A stretch of 64,000 nt of DNA, taken from assembly GCA_965220415.1 (NCBI GenBank), contig OZ244829.1:4712001-4776000 (forward strand). The letters are read 5' to 3'. This DNA is from JAJDTR01 sp965220415. GTDB taxonomy: Bacteria > Poribacteria > WGA-4E > JAJDTR01. Positions within the stretch are counted from its first letter, which is position 1. Each line of letters opens with the position of its first letter. Below are positions 1 to 9,505 of this stretch, piece by piece. Both the position numbers and the translations under genes were made by a program. The notes below the pieces were generated by a model. It saw nothing but the letters and a program-made list of their open reading frames with translations. It made no database searches and was not told the origin of the DNA.

Positions 1-405
1 TTTTCGGCGCCGTGTCAATCTTCCGTCCCGAAAGGCTGGTGCGCAGGAGATCTCTATCGCACTCGCTATCCACTCGTTTGATCCTTCCCGATTCGCCCAC
101 ATTGCACTCCTCTGGAGTGCGGGGAGTTGGTGCATTTCCCGTGCTATTGACATGTCACTCCTCTGGAGTGAAGGACACGCGGCAAATCGCGGAAATCCCT
201 AAATCACATGAATCACAGTGCGGACGTTTTCGGCGCCATCCCAATCGTCTGTCCCGAAAGGCTGGTGCGCATTGCGCACCCTACAACTCGCCACTAGCCA
301 CTGTCTTTCCCGCTTTACACCAACACCAAAGCAGACTATAATGAGTTGGGGTTTAAGAAAGTGAAGCGTTAAAATCATCACAATGTAAAAAAGGAGGATT
401 AACTC
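1..405. repeat. Repeat mosaic upstream of first microprotein gene
   Basis: I see no gene in this stretch. It is a patchwork of repeat modules that recur elsewhere in the first 2.7 kb. They are a module around GTTTTCGGCGCC (1-30 and 205-260), a 36-nt GATC element (47-84), CACTCC/GGAGTG hairpins (104-120 and 156-170), a GTAG-foot hairpin (264-284) and a short 7-bp ACTRRCC repeat (about 292-306). The last 90 bases hold the promoter and ribosome-binding site of the next gene. Apparent ORFs here run through repeats and are not credible. Confidence 0.8.
314..342 (+). promoter_or_regulatory. Sigma-70-type promoter for the 89-aa microprotein
   Basis: TTTACA at 314-319, a 17-nt spacer, then a perfect TATAAT at 337-342. 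Transcription would start near 349, giving a leader of about 57 nt before the AAGGAGG-led gene at 406. The match to the family consensus is 11 of 12, with ideal spacing. Confidence 0.7.
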
Positions 406-675
406 ATGACCCTTTCCGACTTTACCGTGATATACGTCATCGCGATGGCCCATTTCCTGATTCTGCTCTACTTAATGCGTTTTGCGGACTCAAATACGGG
501 CAAACGCATAGACGATTTAAGGGACGAAATGTACCTCCGCGCCAGGCAGACGAACGCCCAAATCAACGAATTGAGGCAAGAAATGGCAGCCTTACGGAGT
601 AAATTGGACGCACGCTCTCGCCAGAGCAATGCCCGCATCAATGACCAACGAATCCACGAGACCCCGCGGGTTTGA
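406..675 (+). CDS. Small membrane-anchored coiled-coil protein (paralog 1)
   Basis: An 89-residue protein of unknown function. Residues about 5-27 form one hydrophobic segment (FTVIYVIAMAHFLILLYLM). From about residue 33 the chain is highly charged with heptad-like RIDDLRDEM / INELRQEM units, so a single membrane anchor followed by a coiled coil is likely. The start is well supported by AAGGAGG about 9 nt upstream of ATG and by a strong promoter at 314-342. Its C-terminal end (IHETPRV) resembles that of the second paralog at 1554-1901 (IHGGPRV), so the two probably arose by duplication. Similar architecture recurs at 10601-10840 and 26118-26324 and in longer form at 9951-10595. All sit in repeat-rich spacers. 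I know of no assigned function and infer none. Confidence 0.7.
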   Translation: MTLSDFTVIYVIAMAHFLILLYLMRFADSNTGKRIDDLRDEMYLRARQTNAQINELRQEMAALRSKLDARSRQSNARINDQRIHETPRV

Positions 676-1553
676 TTTTTCCTACGGCGGGGCAGCACGG
701 AATCAAGCGATCAAGCGACCGGATAGTGAGGAGAATTTTCTATCGTCTTCCTTAATCAGTCAGTTGATCGATAGAGATCCCCACGCATCACAGTTCAGAC
801 GTTTTCGGCGCCGTCTCAATCTTCCAATCTTCCGCCCGTCCGATAGGCCCACATTGCACGGGATCTCTATCGCGCTCATTATCCATTCGCTTGATCCGCT
901 GGAGTGCGGGGAGTTGGTGCATTTCCCGTGCTATTGACATGTCACTCCTACGGAGTGAGGAGGTTGGGAGGTCGGTCATACAAGAAACCGGAGCCCCCGT
1001 CTCTTAATCATGGCAATCCTTTCATCACATGAATCCCAGTTCAGACGTTTTCGGCGCCGTTTCAATCGTCTGTCCCGAAAGGCTGGTGCGCATTGCGCAC
1101 CCTACAGAGACTATCCACTCGCTTGAGGGATCTTCTATCAGGATCTACTATCGCCTTCACTATTCGTTCAGTTGATCGCTCCTTATCCAGTCGCTTGATC
1201 CGCTGGAGTGCGGAGCATTGCGGCATCCCCGTGCTATTGACATGGCACGGGATTTTCTATCGCACTCGCTATCCACTCGCTTGATCCTAACGGAGTGAAG
1301 AACATGCGGCAGTTCACAAATAATGTCGTGGAACGGTACGTTCATCGAAATCGCATAAAGAATCGCGACCTGGAGATCGCTCCTACAGAGATTATCGCCT
1401 TTACTGACCACTAGCCACTGACCAGCAACCGAGTGGATAGCGAGGGCGGTAGAGATCCACTGGCCACTGTTTTTCGCCACTGTTTTTCCCACTTGACATC
1501 ACCGTAAAAACAGCGTACAATTCCGGTAACCTTAATGGAAGGAGCAAAAGCCC
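676..1553. repeat. Repeat mosaic between two microprotein genes
   Basis: No credible gene. It holds several copies of the 36-nt GATC element (about 700-772, 860-894, 1108-1200, 1249-1284, 1434-1458), a CACTCC-TAC-GGAGTG hairpin (943-957), a copy of the GTTTTCGGCGCC module (about 785-840 and 1022-1080), GTAG-foot hairpins (1085-1105 and 1365-1386) and 7-bp ACTRRCC repeats (1403-1423 and about 1457-1490). At 860-894 and 1249-1284 the GATC element splits a CACTCC/GGAGTG hairpin. The next gene's promoter lies at the right end. Confidence 0.8.
1493..1521 (+). promoter_or_regulatory. Strong sigma-70-type promoter for the 115-aa microprotein
   Basis: A perfect TTGACA at 1493-1498, a 17-nt spacer and TACAAT at 1516-1521. 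The predicted start near 1528 gives a short leader of about 26 nt. The match is 11 of 12 to consensus. Confidence 0.75.
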
Positions 1554-1901
1554 ATGTCAAACCCGCAATTCATAACGATGATGGCTACCCTCTTAGTGGG
1601 ATTTGCCACGATTGTTTATTACATGGTATCCGTTCAAGGCAAACGGATTAGTGATCTTGACAAACGCATAGACGGTCTTGATAAGCGTATAGACGATTTG
1701 AACGCCAACATGAATGCACGGTTCAGCGAAATGAATGCGACTATCAATGCACGGTTCGGCGATATCAACAAACGCATTGACGACCTGCGTACGCAGATGC
1801 AGCGAGAACACGACCACCTCTCCCGTAAAGTCGATACCCTGACCGACACCGTCACCGCTCATATCACGAATCAAGATATCCATGGGGGGCCGCGGGTCTG
1901 A
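1554..1901 (+). CDS. Small membrane-anchored coiled-coil protein (paralog 2)
   Basis: A 115-residue protein. Residues about 4-27 are hydrophobic (FITMMATLLVGFATIVYYMV) and predict one membrane span. Residues about 30-105 are a run of heptads (KRISDLD, KRIDGLD, KRIDDLN, then NARFSEM/NARFGDI), typical of a long parallel coiled coil. GGAAGGAG about 7 nt before ATG and a consensus promoter 33 nt upstream make the start secure. The DNA of the heptad region is internally repetitive, suggesting growth by slippage in units of 21 bases. The C-terminus (DIHGGPRV) matches the paralog at 406-675. Function unknown. It could be a membrane-tethered spacer or an oligomerisation module, which is inference only. 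Confidence 0.75.
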   Translation: MSNPQFITMMATLLVGFATIVYYMVSVQGKRISDLDKRIDGLDKRIDDLNANMNARFSEMNATINARFGDINKRIDDLRTQMQREHDHLSRKVDTLTDTVTAHITNQDIHGGPRV

Positions 1902-2671
1902 GGGCAACCCATCTTCCCGAGGCGCCTACATAGCACAGGATCTTCTATCGCACTCGCTATCCACTCGCTTGATCCGCTGGAGTGCGGGGAGTTGGTGCAC
2001 ATCTCGTGCTATTGACATGGCACGGGATCTTCTATCGCACTCGCTATCCACTCGTTTGATCCTTCCCGATTTGCCCACATTGCACAGGATCTTCTATCGC
2101 ACTCGCTATCCACTCGCTTGATCCGCTGGAGTGCGGGGTTTAGGACGCATCATATTCTATTGACATGGCACAGGATCCCTATCGCACTCGCTATCCACTC
2201 GCTTGATCCTCTGGAGTGCGGGACGTTGGTGCATGTCTCGTGCGGGCCTGAAAGGCTGGTGCGCATTGCGCACCCTACAAATACTCGCTTGATCCCCTAC
2301 GAGATTACACGAATCACAAGTTTAGACGTTTTCGGTGCCGTTCCAATTTTCCGTCTTTCCCGAGGCGCCCACATGGCACTCCGCTGGAGTGCGGGGTTTA
2401 GGACGTATCATATTCTATTGACATGTCACAGGATCCCTATCGCACTCGCTATCCACTCGCTTGATCCTCTGGAGTGCGGGGAGTTGGTGCATATCTCGTG
2501 CGGGCCTGAAAGGCTGGTGGGCAGTGCCCACCCTACAACTAACCACTCTCCACTCTCCACTGACAACTGTTTTTTTGAAACCGCCCGATTTCCGTTTTCG
2601 TTTTTCCCATCCGTCGAGGAAGATAGCGGCGTTGCGATCCGTCGAGCGCCAAAAAAACTCGAAAAAAACTA
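1902..2671. repeat. Dense array of GATC elements and hairpins
   Basis: No credible gene. Five GATC-element copies occur within about 530 bp (1937-1972, 2027-2064, 2087-2124, 2172-2206, 2430-2464). At least three of them split a CACTCC/GGAGTG hairpin between CAC and TCC. An uninterrupted hairpin of the same kind (GCACTCC, loop GCT, GGAGTGC) is at 2376-2392. GTAG-foot hairpins are at 2258-2278 (GGTGCGC stem) and 2516-2536 (GGTGGGC stem). Long ORFs across this array (for example 2118-2675) are repeat read-through. Confidence 0.8.
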
Positions 2672-2700
2672 TTGACAAAAAACGCAAACTGTTATATTAT
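2672..2700 (+). promoter_or_regulatory. Near-consensus promoter of the first giant surface protein
   Basis: TTGACA at 2672-2677, a 17-nt spacer and TATTAT at 2695-2700 in an A/T-rich setting. Transcription from about 2707 would give an unusually long leader of about 380 nt before the start codon at 3085. Confidence 0.7.
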
Positions 2701-2706
2701 ATGCCT

Positions 2707-3084
2707 AAGTTGTGGTCTTACTGCGTCACAACCGGACTTTCGGATCACGGCTTCATTATAATCTAATCCGCTCCAGCCCGTTGAGAACCCCGCGGAAACC
2801 GGAGCACATAACGATTTCCGATTTCAGGAAACATTTCAGTGTGAGGCATTTTCACCGCCTCAAACCAGATTCCGGCATCTCGGGCAGTTTCGCGATGCCG
2901 TTAATCAATTTTAGGACTTACGCACTACGTTTTACGTATTCAGTTCCGTAAGCCCTAACTATTTTCCCAGCATAAAGGAAAACTACCCCTTATGGATAGT
3001 TCAATTCAGTCTTGTGAAACTAACAAGAATTTCAAACCCAAATTCAATGCTACAGCTAACACAAAACCTAGGAGGTATAATAAA
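2707..3084 (+). promoter_or_regulatory. Long structured 5' leader of the giant surface gene
   Basis: About 378 nt separate the predicted transcription start from ATG 3085 with no credible gene. Three hairpins are visible. One is TGAGGC/GCCTCA around 2840-2862. One is CGGCATC/GATGCCG, about 2873-2900. One is a 12-bp inverted repeat TTAGGACTTACG (2911-2922) against CGTAAGCCCTAA (2947-2958) with a single mismatch. A strong ribosome site AGGAGG (3070-3075) ends the leader. It does not match any riboswitch consensus I recognise. Whether it regulates is inference. Confidence 0.45.
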
Positions 3085-6000
3085 ATGATGTGTAGCAGTT
3101 GGAAAATTAGCGTCTTCGGTATCCTGGCGCTCATGCTGGCGTTCGGGATGACGACGGATGCCTTGGCACAAAGCGTAGTTGTCACGTCAAACGCCGCCGA
3201 TCTGCGTGCGACGGACGTTGTTACGATAGCATTCACCATAGATCCTACGGCTCATGCAAACACGGACGATCAAAAAGCAAGTACGGTGAGAATCAGCATC
3301 CCGGCAGGATGGAGCAGGCCCTTCAACGTTAACGAAGATACGGAGACCGACGGTATCTCTGAAGCCGATTTGAATGAAAATGGTGAAGTGTATTTTCCTG
3401 ATACAACACCTGCCGATGGTGAAATATCCGGAAGGATTGTTGGCCGCCAACTTGTATTTACAGTTGGTAAAAGCGCTGCGACCTCTACCGTTGTCGCCCA
3501 CTATAGAGCATTGGTGCCTCACCTTCAGCACACTTACGGATTTGCCTTGACCGTGGATAGTGGCGGACAACATGCCATTGTACATAGTACCAGTACGCCC
3601 ACGCCAAATACCCAGGTAAATGTGAGGGGCGGTACCCCTTATCTCGACATTGCCGTTGGACCGGTGAGAAGCGGCGCCGGTACAGTCACCTTGGCGCGAT
3701 CGAGTGGAGGACCTTTCCTGCAGCCGGCACCCGGCGATGCTGATCTCCCTCATGAAGGCATGTACCTACTCGTGAGCAAAGAGTCGCTCTCGAACTTGGT
3801 GATTACTTTTACGGCGGCGGGCACCATGCCGCAGAATTCCACGATTACTCTAACCTTGGGAGGCGCTGCGGTTGCAGATGGTTGGGCCTTTACGAGGGAC
3901 GATGATAGTCAATCGTCAGTGAGCGGGAATGTGGATTTAAATCGGCAGCCAGGCTCGCCACTTACTACAGGTAAGTCTCTTCTCGCCACGGTTAAAGCTG
4001 GCGGCCTCCAGCAAGGGGCGAGGATCGTATTTACCCTAAAGGGATTTGTGGCTCCTACGGTTGAGGGAACTACAGCGGCGCAAGATGATAATTATGATAT
4101 CGAAGTTCTCTCGGCCATTGACGTAGATGGGGATGGAACTGGCACCGCTGAAACCGCCGCTACTGTGGGTAACAAAACTGACGGCGCCAATACCTATACG
4201 GATGGCGACCCCCAATTTGACTTTCTAACCACGAAAGCACCCCCCAGTGGGAAAGTAACGCTGACTCGCGCAACCGTGACCGCCCCCTCGCCCTACACCT
4301 ACGTTGTCGCTGGCGCCGATGCGGCCGATGGCGCCGAGAACTTGTTATTCACTTTCACAGAGATTGTGGGTTTTTCGGGTGGTGCCCAATTTGAGATCGA
4401 AATTCCCGCCGGTTTGCCTGATCCCTATGTTGCGATTGGCACACCATCAGCGGACGGTGCTGTATCCGTGGGGGGAACTTTTGACATAAAGTCAGATGCC
4501 CGGAAACTCACCGGTGGTTTTGGGGCTACTCCAATTGCCGCTGATCCAGCTGCCACCGTGACATACAGATTAGACAAAGCGCCGGCGGAGGGTGAATATA
4601 CCTTTAATGCCAGATTGAGCCCGGGGCCCCATCAGCCACTGACGGCAGTTGCCGGTTCAACGATTCAAGTCGTCGGGGCGCACGGCGGCGGCACCATGAC
4701 CCTGACAAAGAATGGACAGCCGTTCACCGAGACGCCGAAAAATGTCGAAGTGGGGGATCTCACCTTTACCTATACCCCCGGCGGACGAATGGCAGTGGGG
4801 TCAAAGGTTGAGGTGACCCTCGCGCCCGGCTGGTCTGCCGGCCGTACCGATAACGGCGATGGCGTTGCCGACGCAGGTGAGGTCACGTTGGCAGGCGATA
4901 AGGCAACTCTTGTAGTTGCATCAACTTCGTTCACCGCTACGACGACGTCACTGTTGACGCCGGCGGACAGGCTGGTGTTTACGTACAAAAGTGTCAAAGT
5001 TCCGGACGTGGGGCCGCGGTCGGATACATTCACCACGAAATCCCAATCTCACCCCGACCTTGACGCTGCCACTTCCTTGCTCGCCGACTTAGCGGCGAGT
5101 CCGCATGTGGGCATTGGCCGCAGTCCGGATGGCACCGGCAGCATTGCAGCCAACGTAACGCAAGCTGATGCCGGATCGTCGATCGGCGATTTAGTGTTCA
5201 CCTTCACCGCCGCTGGAACGATGTCGGTCGGCTCGGTGGTCGAGATTACGATTCCCGATTCCGGCGGTTGGCCCGCGCCAAATACTGATGTCAGTCAACC
5301 TGGCGGTGTGACACTCGGGGATACGATTTCCGCAACCCTCGCAACAACGGCTACGACCATGAGCGCGACGATTGCCTCAGAGTTGAGTAAAGACGGAACC
5401 ATCGTCTTCACCTACAAGAACATCACCGCGCCGACAGCGGGCGGGCAGTACACCTTTACCGGAAAGTCGTCATCGTCCGCTATCGGTACGCCGACAGCGT
5501 TGCAAGCCGGCGTGACAATTGATGTCGATGAAGTGGCGGCTGGGTCTATCGCTTTGGCGTCCGCAACGGGGCCGCTCACGTCTGCCGACCCGGGCATGGC
5601 GTTGGGCAATCTCGCCTTTACCTTCACCGCCGGTGCCGCCATGTCAACCGGTGCTCAAGTACAAGTAACCGTACCTGTGGGTTGGACATCACCCTTCTTG
5701 GATAACGACGATGGTGTTGACGCCGCAGGCGAAGTGGATATCGCTGGAAGCGCTGATCTCAGCGTCTCCGGTGGAGGCGCGCAGCCTTGGGTGTTGACTG
5801 CCACCACCACCGCCCCGCTTGACATCGGGAATACGCTGACCATCGCCTACAAGATGGTGACCGCACCGTCAGCCGAAGCCACGTATACGTTCACGACAGA
5901 GGCGTCGGTCGCCACGGGCGGAACCTTGCTGCCCCTGTCAACCCAACCGACGGTGGTTGTCAGATCCCCCGTCACCGGCCTTGCGATTGAAGCTGACGAC

Positions 6001-9000
6001 GAGTTCTTCGCCGACGACAGCCTCGCCGTAACGGTGTCACTCAAGGGCGCGGATGACGCAGCCGCAAACGCCTTGGGTGATACGGTTGTGATGCTCTCGT
6101 CAGACTCGGAAACCGGCAGTTTCAGCGACGCCGAAGGCAACGCCATTACGTCCGTAACCATTGCCGATAACACCTCCGAGGCGTCCGCTACCTACATGGA
6201 CAGCAAGGCTGGCACCCCGACCTTAACCGCCACCGCCGGCATGATGACCGCCTCGAAAATGGTCACGGTCAAATCCGGCATCCGCAACTTGGTGGTTACA
6301 CCATCTCCCATCACTGCCGGCTCCGAGCTCGCGGTTTCCGCCACGGGCAAGAAGGGCGGCGGTACAGTGATGATTGAGGACGCCGAAGGCATGCAGGTGG
6401 GCGAGACGAAAGCGCTTGATCCGGTGGCGAACCCGGACCTCGATCCGGAAGGCCCCGATCAGAGTTACAGCCGAACCGTCACGCTCCCGGCAGATACGAT
6501 GGACGGCATGTACAAAGTTACCGTCACCATCGCCGGTCTGTCCGATTTTATGGAGATTAGGGTGTTAAACGACCAGGACCCGCCTACCTTGAGCGAAGCC
6601 AGCGCTTGGCCCACGGTGGTAGCGAACGGCGACCAGGTCGCGCTGCGAGTGGCGGTCACACTGAATGAATCCATGATTGACATAGCCGAAGAAAACGGCG
6701 TCACGGCGGATGTCTCCGCTTTGGATTCGACGCGTACCGACCCAATCGCCCTGAGCGCGCAGCCGGATGAAGTGGGTGTCTACACTCGTCTCTTCACCAT
6801 CAGCGCCGATAACACCAATGCCGACGGTGTGGTGAAGGTGTCCTTCACGGCGACCGACGAAGTGGGCAACACAAGCGAAGCCGCCACCGCGGAGATCACG
6901 TTGAAGAACGACGATATCCCGCCTGTGTTGAGCATGGCGAGCGCGATGCCTTCCCCGGCTAACGACGGTATGATGGTCACGATTTCCGTTAGCAGCGAAT
7001 CCGGTCTCACGGTTACCGCTGACGCCTCCTCAATCGGCGGCGGCATGGTGACGTTGGATGAGGGTACGATGGCTGCCGACGCCAACGGCAACGGCGCTAA
7101 CGGTAACGGTGCGAATGGCAACGGCGCTAACGGTAACGGTGCGAATGGCAACGGCGCTAACGGTAATGGCATGACCAACGGCAACGGTGGTATGGGCGCT
7201 GGCGCAATGCCTGCCGGAAACGGCATGTACAGCGGTACGACAACGGTTACAGGCGCCGCTGACGGCGAACAGACCATCACCATCACCGCCACCGACGGCT
7301 CCGGCAACTCCAGCGAAGCCATGGTTACTGTCACGATTGACAACACCGGTCCGGCACTCACAATGGCGAGCGCTGATCCCGATATGGCGACGAACGGAAC
7401 GATGATAACCATATCGGTTAGCACCGAGTCCGGCGCCACGGTCATGGCAGACGCTTCCGCAATCGGCGGAGACGCCGCAACCGCGTTGGCTGAAGGCATG
7501 GACGAGAACATGATGGGTACCGGCATGTACAGTGCCGATGTTGCAGTTGCCGACGATGCCATGGACGGCGACCACATGATCTCCATCACTGCGACCGACG
7601 CACTCGGTAACGCGGGCGACGCCGCTTCCGTCACGGTGACGGTTGACAATACCGCGCCGGCGCTGGCTGATGCCGCTATCACTCCCGACTGGGCGGAGAA
7701 CGGCGACTCGGTCACCATTTCGGTTAGTACCGAATCCGGCGCCACGGTCACGGCAGACGCCTCCGCGATTGGCGGCGCAGCTGAGCTCGCATTGGCTGAA
7801 GGTATGGACGCCGACATGATGGGCACCGGTATGTACAGCGCCGATGTCACGGTCACGGGCGCCGAGGGCGGCGACCAGATGGTATCCATCACCGCCAGCG
7901 ACGCGCTCGGTAACATGAGCGATGCCGCTACCGCTTCGGTTAGCATCCACGCGGTGACAAGCGTCAGCTTCTCACCCGCCGATGTCAGCACCGGCGATAC
8001 CGTCATGGTTAGCGCCATGGGTACCGCGGGCTTGACGGCGACGTTCGATGTCTTCGATGCCGAAGGCAACAACATCGTCACGGACGGAAGCCTGACCGAG
8101 GACGCGACGACCGCAGGAAGCTACTCCGGTAGTTTCGAGGTGGTAATCGACGCGCACCCGATGGGTACCTATTGGGTGTCCGCCACTATCGGTCAAGCCA
8201 GCATGACGGCTGAAGGCGCGTTGACCATCGATCACTTGGCGCAGTTCACGCTCTCAATCGCAGCGGGTACGCACCTGATTCACGTACCGCTCGATGTGAC
8301 GCATATCGACGGCGTGGCGGCGACAATCGACACCGTGGGCGATCTGTTCGACGCGCTCGGTGACTCCGTCAACTTCATCATCAGCTTGGGCGCGGACGGT
8401 AGCTGGAACAGCTATCTCGGTGACGCAAGCGCCGGCGGCGCAGCCGATGCCGCTATCGGCGACGATACCGGTCTCATCGCGGTGATGAGCAGCGCAGCCA
8501 GCTTGACACTGGCGGGTAACGCGCTCGGTACGGGTGGCACTGCTAACATTACGCTTGGCGCGGGCAACAACCTCGTCGGCGTACCGCTGGCTGGCGATCC
8601 GAAACTGCCTATGATTAGTAGCGCACTTGCTCTGCCGGGGATTAGCGCTATCGTGGTGTCCAACGCAGCCGGAAACGGCTTCAACACCATCGGGCAACCG
8701 GGTGACCCGGGTGACGGTCCCATCATGGGCGGCGTAGGCTACATCGTCGTCTCCGCTGCAGCCGGGATGGTACCAATCGTCGGTATGGCTTGGGACAACA
8801 GCATGGCTGACATGGGCGACGGTATGACCGCGAGCAACGGCAACGGCAACGGCGCAGCGACCGCACCGTCCATCGGCTTCCAGACGCCTGTCTTGCAGGT
8901 GCAGGGTAAGCTGATTGACGAAGCCGGCATGGTGTTAGGTGACGGGCTGAATGTCAGCGTCAAAAACGTGACGCGCGGCACAACGCTCGGCAGCACCACC

Positions 9001-9486
9001 GCCGCGGACGACTACAGCATGACCTTCGTGAAGCTGGACAGCAGCGCCGCGAAGGTGGGTGACGTGCTCGAGATTCGAGCCGATTCATCGAATCCGCTGA
9101 TTGGTGTCCGTCCGGTACAGCATGTGGTCACCGCCGCTGACGTGCTCGACAGCCGTATCGATCTGCCCGACCTCGTGACCTACGAGATTCCGGCGCAGAC
9201 CGAACTGCTTGCCAACTACCCGAATCCGTTCAATCCCGAAACGTGGATTCCGTTCCGTCTCGCGGAAGACAGCAATGTCTCCGTAAGCATCTACGGCGCC
9301 TCCGGTAGCCTTGTCCGCACCATCGACATCGGCTTCACACCGGCAGCGGTGTACGAGGGACGTTCGGACGCCATCTACTGGGATGGTCGGAACGACTTCG
9401 GTGAGCAGGTTTCTAGCGGTATCTACTTCTACCACCTGAGCGCTGGCGAATTCTCCGGCACTCGCAAGATGGTCATTGTGAAGTAG
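3085..9486 (+). CDS. Giant secreted repeat protein with C-terminal sorting domain
   Basis: About 2133 residues. I place the start at ATG 3085 because AGGAGG lies 9 nt upstream and a signal peptide follows directly (KISVFGILALMLAFGM, cut after DALAQ). An upstream in-frame ATG at 2992 lacks both. Domains in order: an N-terminal beta region; about seven repeats of roughly 110 residues with FTFTAAGTM / VTVPVGW / FTYKNITAP motifs (about 3660-5970); a linker; three Ig-like repeats with ISVSTESG-type motifs (about 6900-7930) interrupted by an NGNGA tandem repeat (7081-7170); a G/A-rich domain (8250-8830); and a C-terminal sorting domain (9200-9486) with NYPNPFNPETWIPF and SGIYFYHLSAGEFSGTRKM. The last resembles type A sorting domains of the type IX secretion system and the FlgD-like Ig fold. 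Likely exported and attached to the cell surface. A PorV/PorQ-like protein is encoded 12.7 kb downstream. Confidence 0.85.
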   Translation: MMCSSWKISVFGILALMLAFGMTTDALAQSVVVTSNAADLRATDVVTIAFTIDPTAHANTDDQKASTVRISIPAGWSRPFNVNEDTETDGISEADLNENGEVYFPDTTPADGEISGRIVGRQLVFTVGKSAATSTVVAHYRALVPHLQHTYGFALTVDSGGQHAIVHSTSTPTPNTQVNVRGGTPYLDIAVGPVRSGAGTVTLARSSGGPFLQPAPGDADLPHEGMYLLVSKESLSNLVITFTAAGTMPQNSTITLTLGGAAVADGWAFTRDDDSQSSVSGNVDLNRQPGSPLTTGKSLLATVKAGGLQQGARIVFTLKGFVAPTVEGTTAAQDDNYDIEVLSAIDVDGDGTGTAETAATVGNKTDGANTYTDGDPQFDFLTTKAPPSGKVTLTRATVTAPSPYTYVVAGADAADGAENLLFTFTEIVGFSGGAQFEIEIPAGLPDPYVAIGTPSADGAVSVGGTFDIKSDARKLTGGFGATPIAADPAATVTYRLDKAPAEGEYTFNARLSPGPHQPLTAVAGSTIQVVGAHGGGTMTLTKNGQPFTETPKNVEVGDLTFTYTPGGRMAVGSKVEVTLAPGWSAGRTDNGDGVADAGEVTLAGDKATLVVASTSFTATTTSLLTPADRLVFTYKSVKVPDVGPRSDTFTTKSQSHPDLDAATSLLADLAASPHVGIGRSPDGTGSIAANVTQADAGSSIGDLVFTFTAAGTMSVGSVVEITIPDSGGWPAPNTDVSQPGGVTLGDTISATLATTATTMSATIASELSKDGTIVFTYKNITAPTAGGQYTFTGKSSSSAIGTPTALQAGVTIDVDEVAAGSIALASATGPLTSADPGMALGNLAFTFTAGAAMSTGAQVQVTVPVGWTSPFLDNDDGVDAAGEVDIAGSADLSVSGGGAQPWVLTATTTAPLDIGNTLTIAYKMVTAPSAEATYTFTTEASVATGGTLLPLSTQPTVVVRSPVTGLAIEADDEFFADDSLAVTVSLKGADDAAANALGDTVVMLSSDSETGSFSDAEGNAITSVTIADNTSEASATYMDSKAGTPTLTATAGMMTASKMVTVKSGIRNLVVTPSPITAGSELAVSATGKKGGGTVMIEDAEGMQVGETKALDPVANPDLDPEGPDQSYSRTVTLPADTMDGMYKVTVTIAGLSDFMEIRVLNDQDPPTLSEASAWPTVVANGDQVALRVAVTLNESMIDIAEENGVTADVSALDSTRTDPIALSAQPDEVGVYTRLFTISADNTNADGVVKVSFTATDEVGNTSEAATAEITLKNDDIPPVLSMASAMPSPANDGMMVTISVSSESGLTVTADASSIGGGMVTLDEGTMAADANGNGANGNGANGNGANGNGANGNGANGNGMTNGNGGMGAGAMPAGNGMYSGTTTVTGAADGEQTITITATDGSGNSSEAMVTVTIDNTGPALTMASADPDMATNGTMITISVSTESGATVMADASAIGGDAATALAEGMDENMMGTGMYSADVAVADDAMDGDHMISITATDALGNAGDAASVTVTVDNTAPALADAAITPDWAENGDSVTISVSTESGATVTADASAIGGAAELALAEGMDADMMGTGMYSADVTVTGAEGGDQMVSITASDALGNMSDAATASVSIHAVTSVSFSPADVSTGDTVMVSAMGTAGLTATFDVFDAEGNNIVTDGSLTEDATTAGSYSGSFEVVIDAHPMGTYWVSATIGQASMTAEGALTIDHLAQFTLSIAAGTHLIHVPLDVTHIDGVAATIDTVGDLFDALGDSVNFIISLGADGSWNSYLGDASAGGAADAAIGDDTGLIAVMSSAASLTLAGNALGTGGTANITLGAGNNLVGVPLAGDPKLPMISSALALPGISAIVVSNAAGNGFNTIGQPGDPGDGPIMGGVGYIVVSAAAGMVPIVGMAWDNSMADMGDGMTASNGNGNGAATAPSIGFQTPVLQVQGKLIDEAGMVLGDGLNVSVKNVTRGTTLGSTTAADDYSMTFVKLDSSAAKVGDVLEIRADSSNPLIGVRPVQHVVTAADVLDSRIDLPDLVTYEIPAQTELLANYPNPFNPETWIPFRLAEDSNVSVSIYGASGSLVRTIDIGFTPAAVYEGRSDAIYWDGRNDFGEQVSSGIYFYHLSAGEFSGTRKMVIVK
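7081..7170 (+). repeat. In-frame 15-bp tandem repeat encoding NGNGA
   Basis: Six 15-bp units encode ANGNG repeated. Codon use alternates between units, so that a 30-bp pair (7096-7125 and 7126-7155) is repeated exactly. That is a footprint of recent unequal exchange or slippage. Length change would stay in frame. Confidence 0.85.
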
Positions 9487-9505
9487 GTTTAGCCTGTGCA
9501 ACAAC

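Noticed and set aside
2118..2675. 185-codon plus-strand frame in the repeat array
   Set aside because: It runs through GATC elements and hairpins and encodes repeated IALAIHSLDPLECG strings copied from the repeats.
6780..8081. 433-codon minus-strand open frame inside the first giant gene
   Set aside because: It is a shadow of the repetitive G/C-rich coding strand; the plus frame has a signal peptide, recognised repeats and a sorting domain.
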